A DNA stretch of 64,000 bases from Roseateles toxinivorans (GCF_004362525.1 NZ_SNXS01000003.1:778008-842007); one strand, 5' to 3'. Positions 26,554-35,887 are shown, counted from the stretch's first letter. Translations and numbers: made by a program. Notes: generated by a model not told the origin, from the sequence alone.

Positions 26554-27683
26554 AGCGCCTTCAATCCCTGTGCGTGTCGGCGCTGGCCGTGCTGACCCTG
26601 GCCGGCTGCGAGCGGCCCCCGGTCGACTCCGTGCAGCGTGGCTACCGCGGCACCGGCATGGAGCAGGTCTACAACCCGCGCACCCTGGCTGAGCAGGCGG
26701 CGCTGAACACCCCGCCCGAAGAGTTGCCGCCGGCCTCGCCCGATGGCCCCAAGGCCGGACAGGTCTATCAGAACGTCAAGGTGCTGGGCAATCAGAGCGT
26801 GGGCGAATTCGCTCGCACGATGGTGGCGATGACCAACTGGGTGGCGCCCAAGCAGGGTTGCGTCCACTGCCACAACGCGCAGAACTTCGCCGATGACTCG
26901 CTCTACACCAAGGTGGTGGCGCGGCGCATGTTGCAGATGACGCAGAAGATCAATACCGACTACAAGAACCATGTCGGCGCCACCGGCGTCACCTGCTACA
27001 CCTGCCACCGCGGGCAGAATGTGCCCAACGAGACCTGGTTCAAGCCGCTGCTGCCCAAGGGCGCGAACAGCTTTGCCGGTGACAAGGCGGGCCAGAACCA
27101 GCCGGCCATGACCGTGGGCCTGAGCTCGCTGCCGCTGGATCCGTTCACCCCCTTCCTGCTGGAGGCGCAGGACATTCGCGTGCAGGGCGACACGGCACTG
27201 CCGGCAGGCAACCGGCATTCGATCAAGCAGGCCGAGTGGACCTACGGCCTGATGGTGCATATGTCCTCGGCGCTGGGCGTGAACTGCAGCCAGTGCCACA
27301 ACACCCGTTCGTTCGGTGACTGGAACAACAGCTCGCCCCCACGGCTGACCGCCTGGCACGGCATACGCATGGCGCGCGAGCTGAACAATGAGTTCATGCT
27401 GCCGCTGACCGACAGCTTCCCGGCCCACCGACTGGGCCCGGGCGGCGATGTGGCCAAGCTGAACTGCGCCACCTGCCACCAGGGTGCGCACAAGCCGCTG
27501 TATGGCGCGACCATGGCCATGAGCCATCCGGAGCTGCTGACCAAGAGCCTCGAGGCCGGCCTGCCGGCGGCTGCGGCCTCGGCCACCACCACCGGCGCGC
27601 TGACGACCGACGACCTCAAGACCTTGAGCCTGCTGCCTGCCAGCACCGCTCAGCCCAAGGTGAAGGTGGCGGCGAGCAACTGA
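26550..27683 (+). CDS. pufC: reaction-centre tetraheme cytochrome c subunit
   Basis: 377 residues. A lipoprotein signal ends LTLAGC (acylated Cys20), tethering it to the periplasmic face. Four CXXCH heme motifs are CVHCH (about 104), CYTCH (about 149), CSQCH (about 246) and CATCH (about 306). It re-reduces the photo-oxidised special pair and accepts electrons from soluble carriers such as the HiPIP at 462-767. It is last in the puf operon, followed by a strong hairpin. Confidence 0.97.
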   Translation: MKRLQSLCVSALAVLTLAGCERPPVDSVQRGYRGTGMEQVYNPRTLAEQAALNTPPEELPPASPDGPKAGQVYQNVKVLGNQSVGEFARTMVAMTNWVAPKQGCVHCHNAQNFADDSLYTKVVARRMLQMTQKINTDYKNHVGATGVTCYTCHRGQNVPNETWFKPLLPKGANSFAGDKAGQNQPAMTVGLSSLPLDPFTPFLLEAQDIRVQGDTALPAGNRHSIKQAEWTYGLMVHMSSALGVNCSQCHNTRSFGDWNNSSPPRLTAWHGIRMARELNNEFMLPLTDSFPAHRLGPGGDVAKLNCATCHQGAHKPLYGATMAMSHPELLTKSLEAGLPAAAASATTTGALTTDDLKTLSLLPASTAQPKVKVAASN

Positions 27684-27701
27684 GCCTGATCGCGCAATGA
27701 G

Positions 27702-27733
27702 GCATGGCAGCGACCGGGGGGACGCTGCCATGC
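27702..27733 (+). terminator. hairpin ending the puf operon
   Basis: A perfect 11-pair stem (27702-27712 with 27723-27733) closes a 10-base loop, 19 bases after the pufC stop. Only three T residues follow, so termination may be partial or the hairpin may protect the 3' end. It separates puf from ppsR. Confidence 0.75.
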
Positions 27734-27872
27734 GCGGGTTTACTGCAGGGTAGCCCAGGGCCGCAGACGCCTAATATCCGAGCGTTCGTGATAAGTTTGC
27801 ATCTGTCACGCGGGGCCGTGGAAGCGGTCCCGTTTCTGCCTTGGCTGTTTACGCGGTTGAAGATTGCCCCCG

Positions 27873-29291
27873 GTGTCCACCCCTCCCACATCCGATCTGA
27901 GCGCCCTGTCGCCGCTGGCCACCGAGCTGGCGACGACGATCGCCCGCGTGGCCAGCGACATCGCCCTGGTGATTGACAGCGAGGGCGTGATCTCCAGCGT
28001 GGCCGAGGGCCCTGCCGCGCTATCTCCGCACAGCGTTTCCTGGGTCGGCCAGCGCTGGATCGACACCGTCAGCCAAAGCACACGGCCGAAGATACAGATG
28101 CTGCTTGATGAGGTCAGCGCCAGCGGGGTGTCGCGCCGGCGCGAGGTCAATCATCCGGGCCAGGGCGGCGATGAGATTCCGGTCACCTGGGCGGCCATCC
28201 GGCTGGGCGAGGGCGGCCCGGTGCTGGCCGTCGGTCGCGACCTGCGTGCGGTGGCCGCTATCCAGCAACGCTTCGTCGAGGCGCAACAGGACATGGAGCG
28301 CCACTACTGGAACCGCCGCCAGGCCGAGACCCGCTACCAGCTGCTGTTCCAGGTGGCCAGCGACGCGGTGCTGGTGCTTGATGCCGGCACCCTGCAGGTA
28401 CTGGAATCGAACGCCGCAGCACTGGCCCTGCTGGGTGCCGGCACGGCCACACTCAATGGCCGGCCGCTGGCCGAGAACCTGCCGCCCCATGCCCGGGCAG
28501 CGGTGGCCGAATTGCTGGTCAATGCGCGCGGTACCGGCCGCGCCGGTGAAATCCGTGTGCGGGGTCTGGCCGGCCCGGGCGCCGTCGATATCTCGGCCAC
28601 GCCCTTCCGGTCCGGTGACCAGCAGCAGATGCTGGTACGCCTGCGCCATGACGAACCGGGCGATGCCGACAGCCGCGCCCAGGCCCGCATGGCCGAATTC
28701 GTCGAGACCACGCCCGATGCCGTGGTCATCACCGACTCCTCCGGCGGCATCCTGATGGCCAATCCGGCCTTTGTGCGCCTGGCCCGCCAGACCGACGAGG
28801 CCCAGCTGCGGGGCCGGGCCCTGCCCGAGTTGCTGCGCGATCAGACGGGTGGCTGGTCACGCCTGATCACGCGGGCGCGCTCGGCCGGCGTGGTGCCCGA
28901 TGTGGAGGTCGAGATGGAGTCGGCCAGTGGTGCGCCGCTGACCCTGCAGGTGACGGCGGTGCTGATGACCGAGGGCGAGCAGACCTGCCTGGGCTTCATC
29001 CTGCGCCAGGGGGGCCGTGTGCCCTCGCTGCTCGGCCCAGACGACCTGCTGGCGGGCCTGTTCGACCAGGTCGGCCGCGTGCCCCTGGCCGAGTTGCTGA
29101 CCGAGGTCACGCGCCGGGCCGAGCGGCAGCTGATAGAGAGCGCCCTGCTGCGCACCGGCGGCATGCGCTCGGTCACCGCCGACGTGCTGGGCCTGAGCGC
29201 CGAGGCCTTGGAGTCCCGCTTGCAACGCCATGGGCTGTCCGGCCATGGCTATCCGGCCGGCAACGGCGAACCGCCGCATTCGATCAATTGA
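27873..29291 (+). CDS. ppsR: PpsR/CrtJ-type photosynthesis gene regulator
   Basis: 472 residues from the GTG at 27873 (a TTG 9 bases earlier is possible; GAAGA fits the GTG better). N-terminal domain (about 1-125), a helix with QQDMERHYWNRRQAE, two PAS domains (about 150-255 and 270-385) and a C-terminal Fis-type helix-turn-helix (LIESALLRTGGMRSVTADVL). PpsR binds TGT-N12-ACA and controls pigment and puf genes by redox and light. Only one cysteine (EQTCLGF) is seen, so an intramolecular disulfide switch is unlikely. The adjacent bacteriophytochrome is its probable partner. Confidence 0.93.
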   Translation: MSTPPTSDLSALSPLATELATTIARVASDIALVIDSEGVISSVAEGPAALSPHSVSWVGQRWIDTVSQSTRPKIQMLLDEVSASGVSRRREVNHPGQGGDEIPVTWAAIRLGEGGPVLAVGRDLRAVAAIQQRFVEAQQDMERHYWNRRQAETRYQLLFQVASDAVLVLDAGTLQVLESNAAALALLGAGTATLNGRPLAENLPPHARAAVAELLVNARGTGRAGEIRVRGLAGPGAVDISATPFRSGDQQQMLVRLRHDEPGDADSRAQARMAEFVETTPDAVVITDSSGGILMANPAFVRLARQTDEAQLRGRALPELLRDQTGGWSRLITRARSAGVVPDVEVEMESASGAPLTLQVTAVLMTEGEQTCLGFILRQGGRVPSLLGPDDLLAGLFDQVGRVPLAELLTEVTRRAERQLIESALLRTGGMRSVTADVLGLSAEALESRLQRHGLSGHGYPAGNGEPPHSIN

Positions 29292-29302
29292 CTGATACCT
29301 CG

Positions 29303-31453
29303 ATGGACGTGGCACCCGCCTTCGGCCAGGCCAACCTCACGAACTGCGAGCGCGAGCTGATCCATCTGGCCGGCGCGGTGCAGCCCCATGGCGCTCTGCT
29401 GGTGCTCAGCGAGCCCGAGCTGCGCATCGTGCAGGTCAGCGGCAACGCGGCACGCCTGCTGGGCTGCGACGTCGAGGTCCTGCTGCAGCGGCCGCTGGCC
29501 CAGCTCGGTGGCGATGTGGTCGAGCGGGTGATGCAGCTGCAGCGCAGCGCCGACCTGCGCGAGGCGGTGGCCCTGCAATGCCGCTTCGGGCGTGACGACA
29601 GGCGCTTCGATGGCGCGCTGCACCGGCTGGCCGGTGGTGGCCTGGTGCTGGAGCTGGAGCCCTTCGGCATGGCCCGGGACGATACGCCCGAGCTGCAGGA
29701 CCTCGCGCCCGACGTGCTGGCCGGCACGCTGGCCGCCGCGCTGCAGCGCTTTGGCGCCGCTCCCTCGGTGGGCATACTGGCCGATGCGGTGGTGCAGGTG
29801 CTTCGCGAGCTGACCGGCTACGACCGGGTGGTGGTCTACAAATTCGACCCCGACGGCCATGGCCAGGTGATTGCCGAGGCCCGGCATCCACGGCTGGAGT
29901 CGCTGCTGGGCCATCACTACCCGTCCAGCGACATTCCGCAACGCGCCCGGGCGCTGTACCTGCTCAACCGGGTGCGCATGCTGGTCGACGTGAACGCGCC
30001 GCAGGCCCTGCTGCTGCCCGAGCTGCTGCCGCTGACCGAGGCGCCGCTGGACATGTCGCTGTGCCAGCTGCGCAGCATGTCGCCCATCCACCTGCAGTAC
30101 CTGCGCAATATGGGCGTCACCGCCACCCTGACCGCCTCGCTGGTGCGCGAGGGCCAGCTCTGGGGCCTGATCGCCGCCCACCATTACTCGCCGCGCTATC
30201 TGCGCAGCACCCTGCGCGCGGCGGTGGATCTGCTGGCCGAGGTGGCATCCACCCGCATCTCGGCGATCGAGAACTATGCCCATGCTCAGGTGGCGCTGAT
30301 GGTGCGCCGGCTGGAGCAGCGCCTGGTCGAGGCCACCTCGACCGAGGGCGACTGGCGCTACGCGCTGTTCCGCAACCCGCGCACGCTGCTGCAGCCGCTG
30401 GACGCCACCGGCGCCGTGCTGTTCTGCGAGGGCGAGGTGCTGACCTCGGGCGAGGCACCCTCGACGCCGGAGTTGCGCGCGCTGCTGGCCTGGGTCGAGC
30501 AGCAGCCTCAGCGTGACGACATGCCGTTTGCCTGCGCCTCGGTGGGGAAGGCCAATCCGGCACTGGACAGCCTGACGCCCACGGCCAGCGGGGTGCTGGC
30601 AGTGCGCCTGTCGACCAACAGCCCGGACTGGCTGATGTGGTTACGCAAGGAGCAGCTGCAAAGCATCACCTGGGCTGGCGACCCGGCCAAGCCGATGGTG
30701 AACGACAACCCGCTGGAGCTGTCACCCCGGCGCTCGTTCGCGGCCTGGTCGGAGATCGTGCGTGGCACGGCCGTGCCCTGGTCCAACACCGAGCTGGCGT
30801 TGGCGCGCGGCATCGGCGTGGCGCTGGTGGACATCATCGTGCAGGTGCATGCGGTGCGCCTGCTGATTGCCGAGCACCAGCTGGTGCAGATCCGCTCGAC
30901 GGTGGCCGGCTCGCGCGAGCCGGTGCTGATCGTCAACGCCCAGGGCCGGGTGATCTTCGCCAATGACGCGCTGCTGGCGCTGCGTGGCGCCGAGGTCGAG
31001 CATGGCAGCGCGGTGACGGCGCTGTTCGCGCTGCCCGAGGCGGTGGAGCAGGCGTTGGCCTATCTGCGGGCCTCGCAACATGGCTGGCGGCGCGAGCTTG
31101 ACCTGCTGACCGCTGCCGGTGCCCAGCTGCCGATGACCGTGCACGCCGAGCTGGTGACCGGCCGCGATGGCCGCGCCCTCGGCTTTGTGCTGACCCTGCT
31201 GGACCTGCGCGAGAGCCGGCGCGCCGACAACGCCCGCCTGAACCTGGAAAGCGCGCTGCGCCTGGCCGCGCAGAGCAGCTCCAGCGAGGCCGACGAGGTG
31301 ATCTCGGCCATCCTCACCCATGCCAGCGTGGCGGCGATGGACATTGCCGATGCCCGCGGCGGCCCCCCGGTGGCGCCGCTGCTGCAGGAGCTGGAAACCT
31401 CGACCCGGCGCGCGGCCGCGCTGTACGCGCAGATCCGCAGCTTTTCGTCTTAG
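29303..31453 (+). CDS. bphP: bacteriophytochrome, PAS-GAF-PHY-PAS, no kinase
   Basis: 716 residues from ATG 29303; a TTG at 29288 overlapping the ppsR stop would add five. The biliverdin-binding Cys is in NLTNCERELIH (C15), with AVQPHGALL after it. The GAF domain has YPSSDIPQRAR (about 205) and SPIHLQYLRNMGV with the chromophore-contact His. The PHY domain follows, then a PAS domain and a helical end instead of a histidine kinase. This is the layout of Bradyrhizobium and Rhodopseudomonas BphP1-type photoreceptors, which relieve PpsR repression by direct binding. It is downstream of ppsR and converges with the heme oxygenase frame, overlapping its end by 4 bases. Confidence 0.93.
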   Translation: MDVAPAFGQANLTNCERELIHLAGAVQPHGALLVLSEPELRIVQVSGNAARLLGCDVEVLLQRPLAQLGGDVVERVMQLQRSADLREAVALQCRFGRDDRRFDGALHRLAGGGLVLELEPFGMARDDTPELQDLAPDVLAGTLAAALQRFGAAPSVGILADAVVQVLRELTGYDRVVVYKFDPDGHGQVIAEARHPRLESLLGHHYPSSDIPQRARALYLLNRVRMLVDVNAPQALLLPELLPLTEAPLDMSLCQLRSMSPIHLQYLRNMGVTATLTASLVREGQLWGLIAAHHYSPRYLRSTLRAAVDLLAEVASTRISAIENYAHAQVALMVRRLEQRLVEATSTEGDWRYALFRNPRTLLQPLDATGAVLFCEGEVLTSGEAPSTPELRALLAWVEQQPQRDDMPFACASVGKANPALDSLTPTASGVLAVRLSTNSPDWLMWLRKEQLQSITWAGDPAKPMVNDNPLELSPRRSFAAWSEIVRGTAVPWSNTELALARGIGVALVDIIVQVHAVRLLIAEHQLVQIRSTVAGSREPVLIVNAQGRVIFANDALLALRGAEVEHGSAVTALFALPEAVEQALAYLRASQHGWRRELDLLTAAGAQLPMTVHAELVTGRDGRALGFVLTLLDLRESRRADNARLNLESALRLAAQSSSSEADEVISAILTHASVAAMDIADARGGPPVAPLLQELETSTRRAAALYAQIRSFSS

Positions 31454-32091
31454 TCCGGATACTCGCGCTGCAGCGCGTCGAACAGCTGCTGGTGCAGGCG
31501 AAAGGCCTCGCAGGCCTCGGCCACGAAGGCATCCGCCTGCTGCGGCGTCAGCACCAGGGCATCAAGGCCGGCGCGGAAATCCTGCTTCAGCTGCTCCAGC
31601 TGCGGCGGCTCGCCGAAGTCATAGAACGCCGTGCCCTCGTCACCGTCCAGACCGAAGCGCTGACGCACCACGCGGGCCAGCATCTGGCCTCCGTGCAGAT
31701 CACCCAGATAGCGCAGATAGGCATGGGCCAGCAGCAGGTTTGGCTCGTTCTTCGCCAGTGCCTGCAGACGCTGTACATAGGGTGTGGCAGCATCTTCGAC
31801 CTGTGAGCCAGGATCCAGCCGTGCCAGGTCTTGCTCCAGCCGCGGCAGACGGCGCAGTTCGGGCCGCCACAGGCGCTGCACGTTGCCGTCGCTGCCCTGC
31901 GCATCAAGCGCCGACTCCAGCGCCGCATAGATCGCCCGCAGGCTGCGCAGCAGCGCGCAGTAGGCCGGCAGGCCGATGCTGCCGCGCATCAGCGCCGCCA
32001 TCAGGCCGCTGCGCTCGGCCTGCCTATGCAGCTCGCGGGTCTCTTGCTTGAGTCTGGCGGCCAGTCCGGTGGTGATGTGTGTTGCGTCCAT
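31450..32091 (-). CDS. bphO: heme oxygenase, biliverdin-producing (possible separate start inside the LysR fusion)
   Basis: 213 residues from the internal ATG at 32091, the normal length for bacterial HO-1-type oxygenases. The proximal heme ligand is His22 in RELHRQAE, and the distal helix contains YLGDLHGGQML. It cleaves heme to biliverdin IXalpha, the chromophore of the convergent bphP. A weak AGAAAG precedes the ATG. The domain call is firm; whether it is made alone or as part of the 516-residue frame is not decided by sequence. Confidence 0.7.
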   Translation of the reverse strand: MDATHITTGLAARLKQETRELHRQAERSGLMAALMRGSIGLPAYCALLRSLRAIYAALESALDAQGSDGNVQRLWRPELRRLPRLEQDLARLDPGSQVEDAATPYVQRLQALAKNEPNLLLAHAYLRYLGDLHGGQMLARVVRQRFGLDGDEGTAFYDFGEPPQLEQLKQDFRAGLDALVLTPQQADAFVAEACEAFRLHQQLFDALQREYPD

Positions 32092-33000
32092 AAAGCTTTC
32101 TGTCGGTGGGGTTTGGGGACGGCGCGCCATCGCCAGCTCATACAGGCTCTGCGCAGCCAGTGACAGTCCGCGGTCTCGCCGCCGCACCAGGTAGATGCGC
32201 CGCTTCAGACCCTCCCAGGGTAGCGCCCGGGTGGCGATCTGCGCATGCTGGAAGTGGAACAGGCTCAGGGCCGGCACCACGCTGATGCCCAGTCCGGCGC
32301 GCACCATGCCCATCACCGTCGCCAGCTGGTCCACCTCCATCAAGGTTTTCATCTGCAGCGGATGCACGGCCGCGTCGAGGTACTGGCGCACGCTGCTGGT
32401 CCGGGACAGATGGACGAAGGGATAGGCCGACAGGTCCTCGGGTCTCAGCGCCTTGGCCGCCAGCAGCGGGTGGCCCACCGGGCAGACCAGATGGAAATCG
32501 TCACTGCAGAACAGCTCGGCGCCGAGCTCGGGCGTCTCGGCGCGGGTGGCGGCCAAGGCAAAGTCGGCCTTGCCGGCCTGCACCTGGGCGATGCAGGCCT
32601 CGGACAGCACATCGCTGACGGCCAGCTCGATGCCGGGATACAGCGCCCTGAATTCGGCCAGCAGCTGCGGCAGCCAGCCTGCGGCCAGCGAGGGCAGCAG
32701 GGCGATGGCGACCCGGCCCCGCCTGCGCGCCACCTGGTCGCGGGCGCCCTCCAGTGCATTCTCGAACTCGGCCAGCACGCGGCGCGCCGCCAGCTCGAAC
32801 TCGCGGCCCTCGACGCTGAGCTCGACATGGCGGGTCGAGCGGTCGAACAGGCGCTGGCCCAGATCGTCTTCCAGCGCCTTGATCAGTGCGCTGAAGGCCG
32901 GCTGGGACAGATGCGACAAGGCCGCCGCCCGCGTGAAGCTGCGCTGCTCGGCCAGTGCCAGAAAGGCGCGCAGCTGGCGGGTGGAGACATTCATCTGCAT
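31450..33000 (-). CDS. LysR-type regulator in frame with heme oxygenase (fusion, 516 aa)
   Basis: One uninterrupted frame. Residues 1-303 are a complete LysR regulator: helix-turn-helix FTRAAALSHLSQPAFSALI, a substrate-binding domain to RRDRGLSLAAQSLYELA. Residues 304-516 are a complete heme oxygenase beginning at an internal ATG (32091). Only about ten linker residues (PQTPPTES) join them and there is no stop codon. LysR genes divergent from AtuA/TctC operons are common in Burkholderiales, whereas bphO belongs with bphP. The joined product is either a real chimera or two proteins, the second from the internal start. Confidence 0.75.
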   Translation of the reverse strand: MQMNVSTRQLRAFLALAEQRSFTRAAALSHLSQPAFSALIKALEDDLGQRLFDRSTRHVELSVEGREFELAARRVLAEFENALEGARDQVARRRGRVAIALLPSLAAGWLPQLLAEFRALYPGIELAVSDVLSEACIAQVQAGKADFALAATRAETPELGAELFCSDDFHLVCPVGHPLLAAKALRPEDLSAYPFVHLSRTSSVRQYLDAAVHPLQMKTLMEVDQLATVMGMVRAGLGISVVPALSLFHFQHAQIATRALPWEGLKRRIYLVRRRDRGLSLAAQSLYELAMARRPQTPPTESFMDATHITTGLAARLKQETRELHRQAERSGLMAALMRGSIGLPAYCALLRSLRAIYAALESALDAQGSDGNVQRLWRPELRRLPRLEQDLARLDPGSQVEDAATPYVQRLQALAKNEPNLLLAHAYLRYLGDLHGGQMLARVVRQRFGLDGDEGTAFYDFGEPPQLEQLKQDFRAGLDALVLTPQQADAFVAEACEAFRLHQQLFDALQREYPD

Positions 33001-33101
33001 TTTGGATCAAGCCATTCCAATTTTCGAATTCACAGATTAGCGCATCCTGCCTACATTCGGCTCCATTGCAGGGCCTTCCGCCTTGCCGACAAGGGACTTG
33101 A

Positions 33102-34451
33102 ATGGAGCGCAGGGCGGTGTTGAGGGTGGGTTGTGCGGCCGGCTTCTCCGGCGACCGCACCGATGCCGCCGCGCCGGTCGTCGAGGCGCTGATTGCCGCC
33201 GGCGGCCCCGCCGTGCTGATCTTCGAGACGCTGGCCGAGCGCACGCTGGCGCTGGCCCAGCTGGCGCGTCGCAGCGATGCCGAGGCCGGTTACGAGCCGC
33301 TGCTGGATGAGTTGCTGCGGCCGGTGCTGGCGCGCTGCCTCGAGCATGGCGTGCGCATCGTCAGCAACTTCGGTGCGGCCAACCCGCGGGGCGCGGCGCG
33401 GCGCATTGCAGCGCTGGCGCGCGAGCTGGGTCTGCGCGTGCCGCGCATTGCGGTGGTGCAGGGCGATGACCTGGGCGATGCCGCCCGTCGAGGGCTGCTG
33501 GATCAGGCGCTGGGCGCGGCGATTCAGGGCCTGAACATCGTCAGCGCCAACGCCTATATCGGCGCCGAGGCCATCGCCGACGCGCTGCTGGCCGGCGCCG
33601 AGATCGTCGTCTGCGGCCGTGTCGCCGACCCCTCGCTGACCGTGGGCCCGGCGCTGGCACACTTCGGCTGGGCGCGTGACGACTGGGACCGCCTGGCCCG
33701 CGCCACCATGGCCGGTCATCTGCTGGAATGCGGCGCCCAGGTCAGCGGCGGCTATTACGCCGACCCCGGTTACAAGGACGTGCCAGGTCTTGCCTGGCTG
33801 GGCTATCCGATCGCCGAGATCGATGAGTCCGGCGACTGCGTGATCACCAAGCCGGCCGGCAGCGGCGGCCGCATCGATGCGCACACGGTCAAGGAGCAGC
33901 TGCTTTACGAGGTGCATGACCCGGCCGCCTATCTGACGCCCGATGTGGTGGCGGACATCAGTGCGGCAGCGGTCACCGAGCTGGGACCTGACCGCGTGCT
34001 TCTCAGCGGTGTGCGCGGTCATGCCCGGCCAGCCGAGCTGAAGGTCAATGTCTGTCACGAGAACGGCTGGCTGGCCGAGGCCGAGATTTCCTACGCCGGT
34101 GCCCGCGCCGAGGCCCGCGCCCGGCTGGCGGCGGAGGTGCTGCGCGAGCGCCTGCAGGGCCTGGGGCCGCTGCGCGTCGATCTGATCGGCGTGATCAGCG
34201 TGCTGGCCGGCGATGGCGAGGCCGCACCGCCGGCAGGTGAGGCTCGCGACGTGCGTCTGCGTGTTGCCTTGAACCATGCCGAGCGCGCCTCGGCCGAGCG
34301 TGTGGGCCGCGAGGTGACAGCGCTATACACCTGCGGACCGGCCGGCGGCGGCGGCGTGCGCACGGCGCTGCGACCGCGGCTGGGCACCTTGTCCTGCCTG
34401 GTGCCGCGCGGCCAGGTGCCGTGCTCTTACAGCTTTGTGGCTGCCGAATGA
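33102..34451 (+). CDS. AtuA-like (DUF1446) protein
   Basis: 449 residues resembling the acyclic terpene utilisation AtuA/DUF1446 family. Glycine-rich conserved segments are IVSNFGAANP, GLNIVSANAYIGAE, IVVCGRVADPSLTVGP and GGYYADPGYKDVP. Substrate and reaction are not known for this branch. It is first in a three-gene chain (ATGA overlaps) with a small AtuA-related protein and a TctC-type binding protein, divergent from the LysR frame that probably controls it. A role in uptake or degradation of an organic acid is inferred. Confidence 0.85.
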   Translation: MERRAVLRVGCAAGFSGDRTDAAAPVVEALIAAGGPAVLIFETLAERTLALAQLARRSDAEAGYEPLLDELLRPVLARCLEHGVRIVSNFGAANPRGAARRIAALARELGLRVPRIAVVQGDDLGDAARRGLLDQALGAAIQGLNIVSANAYIGAEAIADALLAGAEIVVCGRVADPSLTVGPALAHFGWARDDWDRLARATMAGHLLECGAQVSGGYYADPGYKDVPGLAWLGYPIAEIDESGDCVITKPAGSGGRIDAHTVKEQLLYEVHDPAAYLTPDVVADISAAAVTELGPDRVLLSGVRGHARPAELKVNVCHENGWLAEAEISYAGARAEARARLAAEVLRERLQGLGPLRVDLIGVISVLAGDGEAAPPAGEARDVRLRVALNHAERASAERVGREVTALYTCGPAGGGGVRTALRPRLGTLSCLVPRGQVPCSYSFVAAE

Positions 34452-34855
34452 GTAGCGCCATGACCAAGCTCACCGTACCCCTGCACCGCGCCGCCCACGG
34501 CCGCACCGGCGACAAGGGCAACCGCTCCAATATCAGCGTGATCGCCTGGCACCCGCTGCTGTGGCCGCTGCTGGTGGAGCAGATCACCGAAGCAGCGGTG
34601 CTGCAACGCTTCGCCGGGCGCCGGCCTAGCGCAGTCAAACGCTATGTGCTGCCTCAGCTGCAGGCAATGAACTTCGTGCTGGACGAGGTGCTGGATGGCG
34701 GCGTCAACGACGCGCTGAACCTCGACAGCCATGGCAAGGCGCTGTCCTTTCTGCTGCTGGACCTGCCGCTGCTCGTGCCCGATGAGTTGGCGCACTGCCT
34801 GGTCGGCTCCGCCACCGATGTGATTCCAACAACCCCTTCAGGAGACAAGACATGA
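34448..34855 (+). CDS. AtuA-associated small protein
   Basis: 135 residues; the ATG overlaps the previous stop. It begins with PLHRAAHGRTGDKGNRSNIS, a conserved motif of the small protein that accompanies or is fused to AtuA-like proteins. It probably acts in a complex with the preceding gene product. Its stop overlaps the start of the binding-protein gene (ATGA at 34852). Confidence 0.8.
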   Translation: MSSAMTKLTVPLHRAAHGRTGDKGNRSNISVIAWHPLLWPLLVEQITEAAVLQRFAGRRPSAVKRYVLPQLQAMNFVLDEVLDGGVNDALNLDSHGKALSFLLLDLPLLVPDELAHCLVGSATDVIPTTPSGDKT

Positions 34856-35829
34856 CCCCCTTCAACAAGCTGCCACTCGCCCGCCGCACCCTGTTGGCCG
34901 CTGCGCTGCTGCTGCCCGCGCTGGCGAGCGCCCAGGGCTATCCGGCCAGGCCGGTCACCTTCGTCGTGCCCTTTGCCGCCGGCAGCGCCACCGACCAGCT
35001 GGCGCGGGCGCTGGGTCAGGCGCTGAGCAGCGAGACCAGGCAGGCGGTGGTGGTGGACAACAAGGCCGGGGCCAGCGGCATGCTGGCCGCACAAAGTGTG
35101 GCCCGTGCTGCGCCCGATGGCTACACGGTGCTGATCACGACCAACACCACCCACGCGGCCAACGAGCATCTCTACAAGAAGCTGTCCTATGACCCGGTCA
35201 AGGACTTCGCGCCGGTCACCGCCATCGGCAAGGGCTCGCAGGTGATGGTGGTCAATGCCGCCTCGCCGTACAAGACGGTGGCCGATGTGCTGGCCAAGGC
35301 GAAGAGGGAGCCGGGCAAGCTGACCTTCGGCAGCGGCAGCTCGTCCAGCCGCGTTGCCGGTGAGCTGTTCAAGCAGATGGCCGGTGTCGATCTGCTGCAC
35401 GTGCCTTACAAGAGCAACCCGCTGGCCGTCACCGATCTGCTGGGCGGCCAGATCGATCTGATGATCACCGACAACGCCACCGGCTTGCCCCATGTGAAGT
35501 CCGGCAAGCTGCGGGCGCTGGGCGTGTCCACCGCGGCGCGCTCGCCGCTGCTGCCCGAGGTGCCGACCATAGACCAGGCCGGCGTCAAGGGCTACGACAT
35601 GGGTTACTGGTTCGCCGCCTATGTGCCGGCCGGGACGCCTGCGGCCGTCGTGGCGCGGCTGCGCGATTTGCTGATCGCCGGCACTGCCGCTCCTGCCGCC
35701 AAGAGCTTCTTCGAGTCGACCGGCTCCGAGGCCTTCACGACCACCTCGGACGGTCTGGCCAAGTTCCAGCAGGAAGAGGCGCTGAAGTGGGGCCGCGTCA
35801 TCAAGGCGGCCGGCATCGAGGCCGAATAA
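34852..35829 (+). CDS. TctC/Bug-type extracytoplasmic solute-binding protein
   Basis: 325 residues with a cleavable signal peptide (about 1-24, ending LASAQG). The mature part begins YPARPVTFVVPFAAGS, the hallmark of Bug receptors of Burkholderiales, and has NKAGASGMLAAQ and LLHVPYKSN. It captures a carboxylate in the periplasm. No TctA/TctB membrane genes are nearby, as is usual for Bug proteins. Confidence 0.93.
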   Translation: MTPFNKLPLARRTLLAAALLLPALASAQGYPARPVTFVVPFAAGSATDQLARALGQALSSETRQAVVVDNKAGASGMLAAQSVARAAPDGYTVLITTNTTHAANEHLYKKLSYDPVKDFAPVTAIGKGSQVMVVNAASPYKTVADVLAKAKREPGKLTFGSGSSSSRVAGELFKQMAGVDLLHVPYKSNPLAVTDLLGGQIDLMITDNATGLPHVKSGKLRALGVSTAARSPLLPEVPTIDQAGVKGYDMGYWFAAYVPAGTPAAVVARLRDLLIAGTAAPAAKSFFESTGSEAFTTTSDGLAKFQQEEALKWGRVIKAAGIEAE

Positions 35830-35871
35830 GGCTAATCTTCCCCGCTCGGCGGAATGAGGTCATTTGCGATG

Positions 35872-35877
35872 TATAAT
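35872..35877 (+). promoter_or_regulatory. -10 element of the tRNA-Arg promoter
   Basis: A consensus TATAAT sits 10 bases before the tRNA 5' end in a short AT-rich stretch after the TctC-type gene. No good -35 hexamer is seen at 17 bases. Confidence 0.5.
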
Positions 35878-35887
35878 GCAAAGCTGC

